From: Petunia secreta
Taxonomy: Eukaryota > Streptophyta > Magnoliopsida > Solanales > Solanaceae
Direction of reading: 5' to 3'
Assembly: GCA_029990175.1 (NCBI GenBank)
Contig: JARKIP010000005.1
Span: 34,295,501-34,359,500 of the forward strand
Length of the DNA stretch: 64,000 nucleotides
A model generated the notes under the pieces. That model did not search any database and was not told the origin of the DNA. It saw only the letters and a program-made list of their open reading frames with translations. The position numbers and the translations under genes are program-made. This document shows, one piece after another, positions 11,404 through 23,200 of this stretch (its first letter is position 1; every line of letters starts with the position of its first letter).

Positions 11404-12163
11404 AGAAGAAGACGACAAATAGATCTTACTTTACTTTTGTGAAGATAAGATTCCTGACAAGAACCCATTATCAGCAATAATGTAAATCTTATCTTACTTT
11501 ATAAAAGATAAAGATTCCCCGTTAATAGCTCTCCACCTGTAAAGGAGAATAGTATTATTAGCAGCTATAAATACGAATAGAAATCAGAAGTAAGGCATCA
11601 CTCGAAAATCCCCTTCGAAATATTGCCTACATTCTCTGTATTACTCTCTCTGTAAACAAATGTTCTCTGAAGTTCAATAAACAGTTCTGAATTTAATAGT
11701 AAGTCTTCTGTTCAATTAAATATTTTCAATATTTATTTTAATTATTAGATTTAATTTAATTATTAATCTTTTAATTTCATAAATATGTTTTTCGCGAAGT
11801 TCTATTGCCCCTATGGTATCAGAGCCAATATGATCGTCGGCTAAATCATCTGTTATCCTTGTTAACTCGAAATTTTCTGTTAAGCCTGTTTTCTTGTTCA
11901 TATCTCTTAGTCCTTATCCTTGTGTCGAGGTAACCGATTAATCTCCGGTTTAGACGTTGGCAAGCCATAAAGTTCCGTTGGATTAGCCCGTTGAGTCTAG
12001 GAGGACGTAGGGCCGGACCCGGATTGGTGTTCCCGTCGCTTAGCTACATAGGATAAGAACGAAAGAAATCTGAATAAAGAAAACACCTTAATAGAAAAGA
12101 GTAGAGTTAACTATAGGATAACCCCCCCATAAGAAAACAAAAAACACTTAACTCCCGTATTAT
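11404..12163 (+). promoter_or_regulatory. Viral leader between units C and D
   Basis: A 760-bp non-coding leader. It contains facing GATAAG/CTTATC repeats (11445-11510), which could be enhancer boxes. The TATA box TATAAATA is at 11566-11573, AATAAA at 11676-11681, then an AT-rich stretch, then the primer site at 11814-11827. The ~335 nt after the primer site is GC-richer around 11930-12050 and likely folds. All the signals of a complete pregenomic promoter are present. Confidence 0.85.
11814..11827 (+). other. tRNA-Met primer-binding site, leader C-D
   Basis: TGGTATCAGAGCCA, 14 nt complementary to initiator tRNA-Met, 133 nt after AATAAA. Confidence 0.9.
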
Positions 12164-12364
12164 ATGAAACATTGGTTTAACAAATATAATGATAATGATT
12201 ATTATATCTATTTTATGAATATATGTTTTTCTGATTTAATAAAAAACGATAATCCTTACGTAGAAGAAACTCTTCTGCTATATTATAAACTTTGGAGAAG
12301 AGATTTCCTTAATAAAAATAAAAAAAATAATATTTTAAAACAAATATGGATCCAGGTTATCTAG
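12164..12364 (+). CDS. Unit D small ORF 1, 3' end frameshifted (66 aa)
   Basis: The MKHWF ORF. One extra A in the A-run near 12320-12327 shifts the end, so it misses its usual stop and runs 19 nt into ORF 2, giving 66 codons where the other units have 57. The last dozen residues are therefore not those of the family. Function unknown. Confidence 0.55.
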   Translation: MKHWFNKYNDNDYYIYFMNICFSDLIKNDNPYVEETLLLYYKLWRRDFLNKNKKNNILKQIWIQVI

Positions 12365-12561
12365 AACTCTGGATAAATATTGATAAAGAAATTAATGACC
12401 ATGAAAAGCTTTTAAAAGATAATCTACATAGATATCTCTTAACAGGAAATATTGATTTTCTACATTATATGCAAAATAATATTTCAGAAATACTTAGGTT
12501 AAAACCTATAGCTGAAAGTTATTATAGAAAAGCTTGTGACGGTCCAGGAATTCATTATTAA
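12346..12561 (+). CDS. Unit D small ORF 2 (71 aa)
   Basis: The 71-residue MDPGYLELW ORF in the type II form (LHRYLL, GIHY). It overlaps the polyprotein start at 12536 by 26 nt. Function unknown. Confidence 0.75.
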   Translation: MDPGYLELWINIDKEINDHEKLLKDNLHRYLLTGNIDFLHYMQNNISEILRLKPIAESYYRKACDGPGIHY

Positions 12562-15500
12562 AATGGAAGGATCTTCGCAGTCAGTATTAAACAGTATAAA
12601 CCTATCAACAGAGATAGATAAAATATCAAAAATAGAAAATAATCTGTTAAATTGGAATATTCCCAAAGAAAAGTTAGAAAAAATATATGAAGTCGGAGCA
12701 TTTGACTTCATAAATAGATTTAATATTAAAACATGTGAATCAACAATTGCTATAAATCAGTCAGTTGAAACAATTCAACTATTGTCTATAAAAGATATAG
12801 AAAAATATAGAAAAAGTTATAAGTTCCTACATATAGGACTAGTGCAAGTGGCTGTAAAACCACTTCATAGGCTAGGATTAGATATTCCTATATGTTTATT
12901 ATTAAGAGATAATAGATTCTTAAACTTTGATGATTCATTAATAGCTGTATTACAAAGTAACATGGCAAATGGGCCAGTATACTTTAATTGTTATCCAAAT
13001 TTCTCAGTTGATATTAATGATCCAACAATATTAGATACTCTAACATTAAATATTAAAACAAAACATTTAAATAGTAAACATCAAGCCAGAGAAATAGCTA
13101 TAATATATAGAGTATATTATAAATTAATGAAAACTACTCTAGCTCCCAAAGCTAAACCAAGTAGAGCTCATAAAGGAGTTACAATGTTAATGGAAGCAAA
13201 TATTAGACATCATAATATATTTGTCCCAAGATTACTTAAATGGGATGAAGTCTTATCAAAAGATGAATGACACTTTGATTCCATCACGGAACCAAAAGTG
13301 GAAGATGAATCTATACAAATAGAACAAGTTATACAACATACAGATGGATCAATAGATTTAAAATTCCTAAAATCTAGATCCTTTAACGCTACATCTTCAT
13401 CTTCCAGAATGTCCTTTTCAAGGCCATCTACTTCTTGTCCCCTGGAGGAAGAAGAAATAATAAGCAAAAAATTAAAAGGTGTTAACTTTAGTAAAAGAAT
13501 TCCACAACCAGAATACAAACCTGTCATAATCAATCAACCATCAAGCCCAACCTTTAGTGAAATAAATGATTCCTTAGGAATGATAACGTTAGAGGAACCA
13601 TTTGAACCAGATATAAAATATCTCCAACAACTCTGGGTAAAACCAGAAAATAATATTAAAAGAGAATGGTATAGAAACAATTACACTTTAGAACAGAGGA
13701 GATCATTTAGAGATAAATGGATGAAAGATATGAAAAAATGGAAGTGTAGTTTAGAATTTTTTAAATGGTTTGAATATACAGGAAAATTAGCTAACTGTGA
13801 ATCTTTAAATATGGTAGTTAAAAAATGGTATACGAAAAGTAATAAAATAATAGAATCTACCATTCCCCCATTAGAAGAAATAAATATACCAGTAGGTGAT
13901 AAAGTAGTAATAGGAAATCCTTTTAAAAGAACATCAATAGATGCCCAAGGAGAACCTAAAAACAAAGATATTAATAAATTAATAGAACAAAGTAATTATA
14001 CAAATCAAATACTACATGTCATAGCCAATCAAGTAGAAGAAGCGAGAAGCAAGTCTTCTTTTAAACCATTTCCAGAAAAAAGAATAAAATTTGAAGATCA
14101 TATTGAAGAAAATCCAATTTTCAGGCTACCTAGTATGTCAAAAGATAAATTCCCTAGTCTTCCTAAAGGTGGATTAGAAATAAAAGGTGATGTTCTAGAT
14201 GAAATTACTAAAAGGTTAAAATCATCTTTGACGATAAATACAATTCCAAAAGAAAAAGAAAATTCGGTAAAAACCTTATCTGAATTAAATAATCAATTAA
14301 ATAAATTAGGATCTAATTATCATCATAAGAAAAATTATTATAAAAAACCCACATTTCCTGATATACAGTATGAAGAAGAACATCTAGTATCATTTAGTTC
14401 TCACTCAGGTGATGCTATAACTGAATGGAATATAGATGGACAAGCAGAACATCAAATACTTAATAGATTACATGAAATGGGAATAGCAGCAACAGCCTAT
14501 AAAATAAAAGGTAATACAGATAAGCAAGCAGCAACCCTGCTTTCTTACGGATTTACAGGAATGTTAAAAAATTGGTGGGACAACTATCTATCGGATAAAG
14601 ATAGAGAAACTGTCCTTAATGCTACTACAATCATAAAAATAGTTAAACAAGAAGGTAGTAGTACTAATCAAATAATAGAAGAACAAGTACGTGAAGATGC
14701 CATAAACACTTTATTATATGCCATAATTAAACACTTTATTGGAGAACCAAAAGTATTTAAAGATAGAAGCTTAGAAATATTATCTAATTTATCATGTCCA
14801 AAATTACATGACTTTAAATGGTATAAAGACATATTTCTAAACAAAGTAATGATTAGAGAAGATTGTAATCATAGTTATTGGAAAGAAAAATTTATAAGTG
14901 GACTACCACATTTATTTGCAGATAAAGTTAGACAAAAAATAAAAGATAGATTTAACGGTGAAATACCTTATGACGGATTAACCTATGGTGATATAGTAAG
15001 CTTTATTAACATAACAGCTTTAGAACTATGTACTGATATGAAATTAAAAAATCAGTTAAAAAGAGATTATAAAATCACTAAGAAAGAATTAGGAAATTTC
15101 TGTAGTGATTTTGGTTATACTAAGATAACTGCCCCGTCTACCGAGGCAACAAAAAGATCCAAAAAGATAAATAGAAAAGACAAAAGTAGCAATAGTAGTA
15201 ATTATAAAAGAAAATCTTCCAAAAGATATAAGAAGAAAAATCCAAAAAATGCAAGTCAAAATAAGCAACCTTCTTTTAAAGAAAGATGCTATAATTGTGG
15301 AAAACAAGGCCATAAAGCAAATAATTGTAGAGTCAAGACAAAGAAGAAAAATAAAATTAATAGTTTAGAATTAGATGAAGACATTAAGAATAAAATATAT
15401 GCTATACTAGACGAAAATGATAATAGTGAAGAAGAAAGTTCATCCACGGATATCATAAGTGATGATGAACAAATTAATATAGCATATGAGTCTAGTGATA

Positions 15501-17971
15501 GTTACACTTCCGAATCAGAGTGTGATTGTCCTAGAGGATTATGTACCTGCGGGACAGGTTCAATAAAAGTCATATCAAATGAAAATAAAGAATTCTTCTT
15601 TGATCTAATAGATCAAATAAAGGATGAAGAAATTAAAAGAGAATATCTTTTAAAATTAAAAGATATAGTCTTAAGTAGAGAATCAAATAAACCTAACATA
15701 TCCAATCCTTTTAGTATGAAAAATATTCTACAAAAATTTGATAAAAAAGAAGAAAAAATATCTATATCAGATCTTTATGCAGAATTAGCAACATTAAAAC
15801 AAGAAGTTAACATTTTAAAACAAAAAGTTAATAAAATAGAGGAAGAAAACCTTGCTCTAGAATTAATTCAAGAAACTCAAAAGGAGTTAAATTCTAAAAT
15901 AATAGGAGAAAGTTCAAATACTAAACAAGTAGAAGCACAAGACGACGAATTAGGAGTCTTGGCTATCTCTAAAATTAAGTCTCAAAAATGGTATGTACCA
16001 ATAAAATTAGTCATAAATAGTGAATACAGTATCCAGACAGTAGCTTTACTAGACTCTGGTGCTGACCAAAATTGTATAGTAGAAGGATTGATTCCAACAA
16101 AATATTGTGATAAAACATCAGCAAAATTATTCTCTGCATCAGGAGAAAAACTTAAAATAAAATATAAATTATCTAATGCACATATATGTAATAATAACAT
16201 ATGCTTTAAAAATACATTTATTCTAATAAAAGAATTGAACGAAGAAGTCATATTAGGAACTCCCTTTTTAACTCAGATATCTCCTTTTACAGTAAATACA
16301 ACAGGTATTACTACCAATAATCTTGGTAAAGAAATAATATTTTATTTCCTAAATGGTCCAAAACAAAAAGAAATAGATACTCTAAAAGAAAGAAGTATTT
16401 ATAAAATACAAATGATAAAAAATCAAATAAACTACATAAAAGATGAAATTAAAATTGTTAAAATAGAAGACCAGCTTAAAGATAAATTAATTCAAGATAA
16501 AATACTACAAGCCCAAAAAGAAATAGAATCTGAAGTTTGTTCAGATCTACCTAATGCCTTTTGGGAAAGAAAAAGGCATATAGTACGATTACCATATATA
16601 GAAGGATTTGAAGATGGATCTATCCCCACTAAGGCTAGACCAATTCAAATGAACCAAGAATTAATGGAATATTGTAAAAAGGAAATTAATGAATTATTAG
16701 AAAAGAAAATAATTCGTCCCTCTAAGTCACCTTGGAGTTGTTCCGCATTTTATGTTAATAACAATGCTGAACGAGAAAGAGGAGCTCCAAGATTAGTTAT
16801 AAATTATAAACCTTTAAACAAAGTATTAAGATGGATACGATATCCAATTCCAAATAAAAGAGATTTATTAAAAAGAACGTATAAGGCTAAAATATATAGT
16901 AAATTTGATATGAAATCAGGATTTTGGCAAATCCAAATAGATGAAAGGGATAAGTATAAAACAGCATTTAATGTGCCTTTTGGCCAATATGAATGGAATG
17001 TTATGCCCTTTGGATTAAAAAATGCCCCATCAGAATTTCAAAATATAATGAATAATATATTTAATCCATATAGTTCATTCTCAATAGTTTATATAGATGA
17101 CGTATTAATATTTTCAGAAAATATAGATCAACATTTTAAGCATTTAAAGATATTTCTTAATATTATTAAGAAAAATGGGCTGGTAGTGAGTGCCAAAAAG
17201 ATCAAACTATTTCAAACCTCTATCAGATTTTTAGGACATGACTTATCTCAAGGCATGTATAAACCAATTTATAGAGCCATAGAATTTTCTACAAAATTTC
17301 CAGATGTTTTAACAGATAAAACTCAGTTACAAAGATTTTTAGGAAGCCTCAACTATGTCTCAGATTTTATTCCAAATCTTAGACAAATATGTGAACCCCT
17401 TTATCAGCGTCTTAGGAAAAATCCAATTCCTTGGAGCCAAGAACAAACACAAACAGTCCAAAAGGTCAAAAGAATTGTTCAAAGACTTCCATGTCTAGGC
17501 ATACCACATCCGGATGCCTTTATGATTGTTGAAACCGATGCCTCTGAAATAGGTTTCGGAGGAATTCTTAAACAGCGTCTCTCTCCAAAAGAGTCTGAAC
17601 AATTAGTCCGATACTGCTCTGGCATATGGAACGGAACTCAAAAAAATTATAGTACTATAAAAAAAGAAATTTTATCAATAGTTTTATGTATAACTAAATT
17701 TCAAGATGATCTAATAAACAAAGAATTTCTTTTAAGAGTTGACTGTAAAGCAGCAAAAGATGTTTTGCAAAAAGATGTTAAAAATTTAGTTTCAAAACAA
17801 ATATTTGCCAGATGGCAAGCTTTATTATCTAGCTTTGATTTTCAAATAGAATTTATTAAAGGAGAAGACAATAGTCTTCCAGATTTTTTAACCAGAGAAT
17901 TCTTACAGAAAAATCATGCGGCCCTTATTTCCAGTAAGGCCCCCAAGGCAATTCATGGAGCAGCACCATAA
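12536..17971 (+). pseudogene. Unit D viral polyprotein with one premature stop
   Basis: Spans all 1812 codons. A TGG-to-TGA change at 13268-13270 (codon 245) stops translation just after the movement-protein domain. The remaining frame, to 17971, is open. Domain landmarks: movement ~30-240; capsid region roughly 600-900, ending in Lys/Ser-rich tracts; CCHC knuckle at 15287 (codon 918); an acidic Ser/Glu tract and coiled coil ~930-1140; protease Asp at 16052 (codon 1173); RT YIDD at 17090-17101; RNase H Asp at 17537. Type II (SDKDR, IVKQEGSSTNQI, HKANNC). Confidence 0.92.
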
Positions 17972-19109
17972 CCAGAACCCACACATAAACAGATATACAG
18001 CCCTAGCAGAATTTCCTCAATTACCTCCTCCAACCCCGGTAAAGAAGGAAACAATATCCGGAACTTCAAAACAGTCATTAAATAGTTATGCCAGGAGAAG
18101 TATAAACAGTTATTCTGAGGCGGTACAGCCTCCTATCAAACATGAACAAGCAGCAAGCTCTTCAACAGCAAACCCTCAAAAATTCGATTGGATAAATAGT
18201 CAACAGATACCAGTTATTGCCATTGAAAGAAAGTTCGTTGAAAAACGAATTACAGAAATTATCAAGACCTGCTACTCAGACAGGAATTACATAGAAACCG
18301 ATAACCCTTATAAAACAAGAGAGTTTTATGAGGCCATATTAATAGCAACAAATTCAATAGAAATCGAGAATGAATTAGCAGACAAAAATGATCCGAGGAG
18401 TATTCGATACTCCAAGTTTACTATAAAAAAGATTTTAAGCCCTGCGGACTGGCCAGTAGATCATCTACACACGCCAATCCAATTCCCATTACCAGTTGAT
18501 TTTAAAATATCAAGTTACAATTTTTATGACTATAAAAACGCATGGATTAACTTTATATATTTAAGACCTGGCAGCCATTCATGGTTTGTCAAGTTCTGTG
18601 AACAGATTTCAACAAGTCCCATTCCCAGATGGTTCTATGAATGGTGGAGTATATTCGGAGCAGATGAAAGAGTATTATCACCTTCTTTCAAACAGCTACA
18701 CACAAATTATCAAAAAGAAAATGAAGAATTAGCGGCATTACCAGAATATATACAATTATGTAAATTCTTTGTGGCAAAAAGAGTGTCCTACATTATCAGT
18801 TGGGAGTTTAACATTGAAGTACTATACAAGGTCAGATACCTTGTTAAGACTATTAAAATCAAGGGATGGACCCCTAAAAATAAACAGGTACAAAGTCAGA
18901 TAAAGACCGAATCAGCTAACAGATTATCCAAAGAAGCATTGAAAAGGAAACTTCAACAGGCCTTGGCGAATTTAGACCAAGCAAACGGCAATGAAATAGC
19001 TCAAATTACTGAATTATTGGATACTGCATCATCAACAGCATCAGCAGAAGATAATGGAGATATGGAGGACCCACACGGGATTGCTCAAGCGTATCTCACG
19101 GAATTTTAA
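17916..19109 (+). CDS. Unit D ORF 4 (397 aa), unknown function
   Basis: Intact copy matching unit C. It overlaps the polyprotein end by 56 nt, so its start lies within the last coding stretch of the polyprotein; expression would need a spliced or subgenomic RNA, shunting or reinitiation. Function unknown. Confidence 0.8.
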   Translation: MRPLFPVRPPRQFMEQHHNQNPHINRYTALAEFPQLPPPTPVKKETISGTSKQSLNSYARRSINSYSEAVQPPIKHEQAASSSTANPQKFDWINSQQIPVIAIERKFVEKRITEIIKTCYSDRNYIETDNPYKTREFYEAILIATNSIEIENELADKNDPRSIRYSKFTIKKILSPADWPVDHLHTPIQFPLPVDFKISSYNFYDYKNAWINFIYLRPGSHSWFVKFCEQISTSPIPRWFYEWWSIFGADERVLSPSFKQLHTNYQKENEELAALPEYIQLCKFFVAKRVSYIISWEFNIEVLYKVRYLVKTIKIKGWTPKNKQVQSQIKTESANRLSKEALKRKLQQALANLDQANGNEIAQITELLDTASSTASAEDNGDMEDPHGIAQAYLTEF

Positions 19110-19869
19110 AGAAGAAGACGACAAATAGATCTTACTTTACTTTTGTGAAGATAAGATTCCTGACAAGAACCCATTATCAGCAATAATGTAAATCTTATCT
19201 TACTTTATAAAAGATAAAGATTCCCCGTTAATAGCTCTCCACCTGTAAAGGAGAATAGTATTATTAGCAGCTATAAATACGAATAGAAATCAGAAGTAAG
19301 GGATCACTCGAAAATCCCCTTCGAAATATTGCCTACATTCTCTGTATTACTCTCTCTGTAAACAAATGTTCTTTGTAGTTCAATAAACAGTTCTGAATTT
19401 AATAGTAAGTCTTCTGTTCAATTAAATATTTTTAATATTTATTTTAATTATTAGATTTTATTTAATTATTAATCTTTTAATTTCATAAATATGTTTTCCG
19501 CGAAGTTCTATTGCCCCTATGGTATCAGAGCCAATATGATCGTCGGCTAAATCATCTGTTATCCTTGTTAACTCGAAATTTTCTGTTAAGCCTGTTTTCT
19601 TGTTCATATCTCTTAGTCCTTATCCTTGTGTCGAGGTAACCGATTAATCTCCGGTTTAGACGTTGGCAAGCCATAAAGTTCCGTTGGATTAGCCCGTTGA
19701 GTCTAGGAGGACGTAGGGCCGGACCCGGATTGGTGTTCCCGTCGCTTAGCTACATAGGATAAGAACGAAAGAAATCTGAATAAAGAAAACACCTTAATAG
19801 AAAAGAGTAGAGTTAACTATAGGATAACCCCCCCATAAGAAAACAAAAAACACTTAACTCCCGTATTAT
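19110..19869 (+). promoter_or_regulatory. Viral leader between units D and E
   Basis: Complete 760-bp leader: TATA box 19272-19279, AATAAA 19382-19387, primer site 19520-19533. Minor differences from the C-D leader (for example GGATCACT where that has GCATCACT) show the units have diverged slightly. Confidence 0.85.
19520..19533 (+). other. tRNA-Met primer-binding site, leader D-E
   Basis: TGGTATCAGAGCCA, complementary to initiator tRNA-Met. Confidence 0.9.
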
Positions 19870-20043
19870 ATGAAACATTGGTTTAACAAATATAATGATA
19901 ATGATTATTATATCTATTTTATGAATATATGTTTTTCTGATTTAATAAACAACGATAATCCTTACGTAGAAGAAACTCTTCTGCTATATTATAAACTTTG
20001 GAGAAGAGATTTCCTTAATAAAAATAAAAATATAATATTTTAA
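19870..20043 (+). CDS. Unit E small ORF 1 (57 aa)
   Basis: MKHWF ORF of 57 codons ending IIF, with the stop 7 nt before the ORF 2 ATG. Unbroken. One residue near the end differs from F (Asn for Lys). Function unknown. Confidence 0.6.
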   Translation: MKHWFNKYNDNDYYIYFMNICFSDLINNDNPYVEETLLLYYKLWRRDFLNKNKNIIF

Positions 20044-20050
20044 AATAAAT

Positions 20051-20266
20051 ATGGATCCAGGTTATCTAGAACTCTGGATAAATATTGATAAAGAAATTAA
20101 TGACCATGAAAAGCTTTTAAAAGATAATCTATATAGATATCTCTTAACAGGAAATATTGATTTTCTACATTATATGCAAAATAATATTTCAGAAATACTT
20201 AGGTTAAAACCTATAGCTGAAAGTTATTATAGAAAAGCTTGTGACGGTCCAGGAGTTCATTATTAA
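20051..20266 (+). CDS. Unit E small ORF 2 (71 aa)
   Basis: 71-residue ORF in the type I form (LYRYLL, GVHY), as in A and B. It overlaps the polyprotein start at 20241 by 26 nt. Confidence 0.75.
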   Translation: MDPGYLELWINIDKEINDHEKLLKDNLYRYLLTGNIDFLHYMQNNISEILRLKPIAESYYRKACDGPGVHY

Positions 20267-23200
20267 AATGGAAGGATCTTCGCAGTCAGTATTAAACAGT
20301 ATAAACCTATCAACAGAGATAGATAAAATATCAAAAATAGAAAATAATCTGTTAAATTGGAATATTCCCAAAGAAAAGTTAGAAAAAATATATGAAGTCG
20401 GAGCATTTGACTTCATAAATAGATTTAATATTAAAACATTTAAATAGTAAACATCAAGCCAGAGAAATAGCTATAATATATAGAGTATATTATAAATTAA
20501 TGAAAACTACTCTAGCTCCCAAAGCTAAACCAAGTAGAGCTCATAAAGGAGTTACAATGTTTATGGAAGCAAATATTAGACATCATAATATATTTGTCCC
20601 AAGATTACTTAAATGGGATGAAGTCTTATCAAAAGATGAATGGCACTTTGATTCCATCACGGAACCAAAAGTGGAAGATGAATCTATACAAATAGAGCAA
20701 GTTATACAACATACAGATGGATCAATAGATTTAAAATTCCTAAAATCTAGATCCTTTAACGCTACATCTTCATCTTCCAGAATGTCCTTTTCAAGGCCAT
20801 CTACTTCTTGTCCCCTGGAGGAAGAAGACATAATAAGCAAAAATTTAAAAGGTGTTAACTTTAGTAAAAGAATTCCACAACCAGAATACAAACCTGTCAT
20901 AATCAATCAACCATCAAGCCCAACCTTTAGTGAAATAAATGACTCCTTAGGAATGATAACGTTAGAGGAACCATTTGAACCAGATATAAAATATCTCCAA
21001 CAACTCTGGGTAAAACCAGAGAATAATATTAAAAGAGAATGGTATAGAAACAATTACACTTTAGAACAGAGGAGATCATTTAGAGATAAATGGATGAAAG
21101 ATATGAAAAAATGGAAGTGTAGTTTAGAATTTTTTAAATGGTTTGAATATACAGGAAAATTAGCTAACTGTGAATCTTTAAATATGGTAGTTAAAAAATG
21201 GTATACAAAAAGTAATAAAATAATAGAATCTACCATTCCCCCATTAGAAGAAATAAATATACCAGTAGGTGATAAAGTAGTAATAGGAAATCCTTTTAAA
21301 AGAACATCAATAGATGCCCAAGGAGAACCTAAAAACAAAGATATTAATAAATTAATAGAACAAAGTAATTATACAAATCAAATACTACATGTCATAGCCA
21401 ATCAAGTAGAAGAAGCGAGAAGCAAGTCTTCTTTTAAACCATTTCCAGAAAAAAGAATAAAATTTGAAGATAATATTGAAGAAAATCCAATTTTCAGGCT
21501 GCCTAGTATGTCAAAAGATAAATTCCCTAGTCTTCCTAAAGGTGGATTAGAAATAAAAGGTGATGTTCTAGATGAAATTACTAAAAGGTTAAAATCATCT
21601 TTGACGATAAATACAATTCCAAAAGAAAAAGAAAATTCGGTAAAAACCTTATCTGAATTAAATAATCAATTAAATAAATTAGGATCTAATTATCATCATA
21701 AGAAAAATTATTATAAAAAACCCACATTTCCTGATATACAGTATGAAGAAGAACATCTAGTATCATTTAGTTCTCACTCAGGTGATGCTATAACTGAATG
21801 GAATATAGATGGACAAGCAGAACATCAAATATTAAATAGATTACATGAAATGGGAATAGCAGCAACAGCCTATAAAATAAAAGGTAATACAGATAAGCAA
21901 GCAGCAACCCTGCTTTCTTACGGATTTACAGGAATGTTAAAAAATTGGTGGGACAACTATCTGTCAGATAGAGATAGAGAAACTGTCCTTAATGCTACTA
22001 CAATCATAAAGGTAGTTAAACAAGAAAGTAATAGTACTAATCAAACAATAGAAGAACAAGTACGTGAAGATGCTATAAATACTTTATTATATGCTATAAT
22101 TAAACACTTTATTGGAGAACCAAAAGTATTTAAAGATAGAAGCTTAGAAATATTATCTAATTTATCATGTCCAAAATTACATGACTTTAAATGGTATAAA
22201 GACATATTTCTAAACAAAGTAATGATTAGAGAAGATTGTAATCATAGTTATTGGAAAGAAAAATTTATAAGTGGACTACCACATTTATTTGCAGATAAAG
22301 TTAGACAAAAAATAAAAGATAGATTTAACGGTGAAATACCTTATGACGGATTAACCTATGGTGATATAGTAAGCTTTATTAACATAACAGCTTTAGAACT
22401 ATGTACTGATATGAAATTAAAAAATCAGTTAAAAAGAGATTATAAAATCACTAAGAAAGAATTAGGAAATTTCTGTAGTGATTTTGGTTATACTAAGATA
22501 ACTGCCCCGTCTACCGAGGCAACAAAAAGATCTAAAAAGATAAATAGAAAAGACAAAAGTAGCAATAGTAGTAATTATAAAAGAAAATCTTCCAAAAGAT
22601 ATAAGAAGAAAAATCCAAAAAATGCAAGTCAAAATAAGCAACCTTCTTTTAAAGAAAGATGCTATAATTGTGGAAAACAAGGCCATAAAGCAAATGATTG
22701 TAGAGTCAAGACAAAGAAGAAAAATAAGATTAATAGTTTAGAATTAGATGAAGACATTAAGAATAAAATATATGCTATACTAGACGAAAATGATAATAGT
22801 GAAGAAGAAAGTTCATCCACGGATATCATAAGTGATGATGAACAAATTAATATAGCATATGAGTCTAGTGATAGTTACACTTCCGAATCAGAGTGTGATT
22901 GTCCTAGAGGATTATGTACCTGCGGGACAGGTTCAATAAAAGTCATATCAAATGAAAATAAAGAATTCTTCTTTGATCTAATAGATCAAATAAAGGATGA
23001 AGAAATTAAAAGAGAATATCTTTTAAAATTAAAAGATATAGTCTTAAGTAGAGAATCAAATAAACCTAACATATCCAATCCTTTTAGTATGAAAAATATT
23101 CTACAAAAATTTGATAAAAAAGAAGAAAAAATATCTATATCAGATCTTTATGCAGAATTAGCAACATTAAAACAAGAAGTTAACATATTAAAACAAAAAG

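Noticed and set aside
11814..11827. tRNA gene
   Set aside because: Only the 14-nt complement of the tRNA-Met 3' end is present; no cloverleaf sequence around it.
11716..11901. 61-codon minus-strand frame across the viral primer site
   Set aside because: Antisense to the leader, no homologue, and it depends on low-complexity AT sequence.
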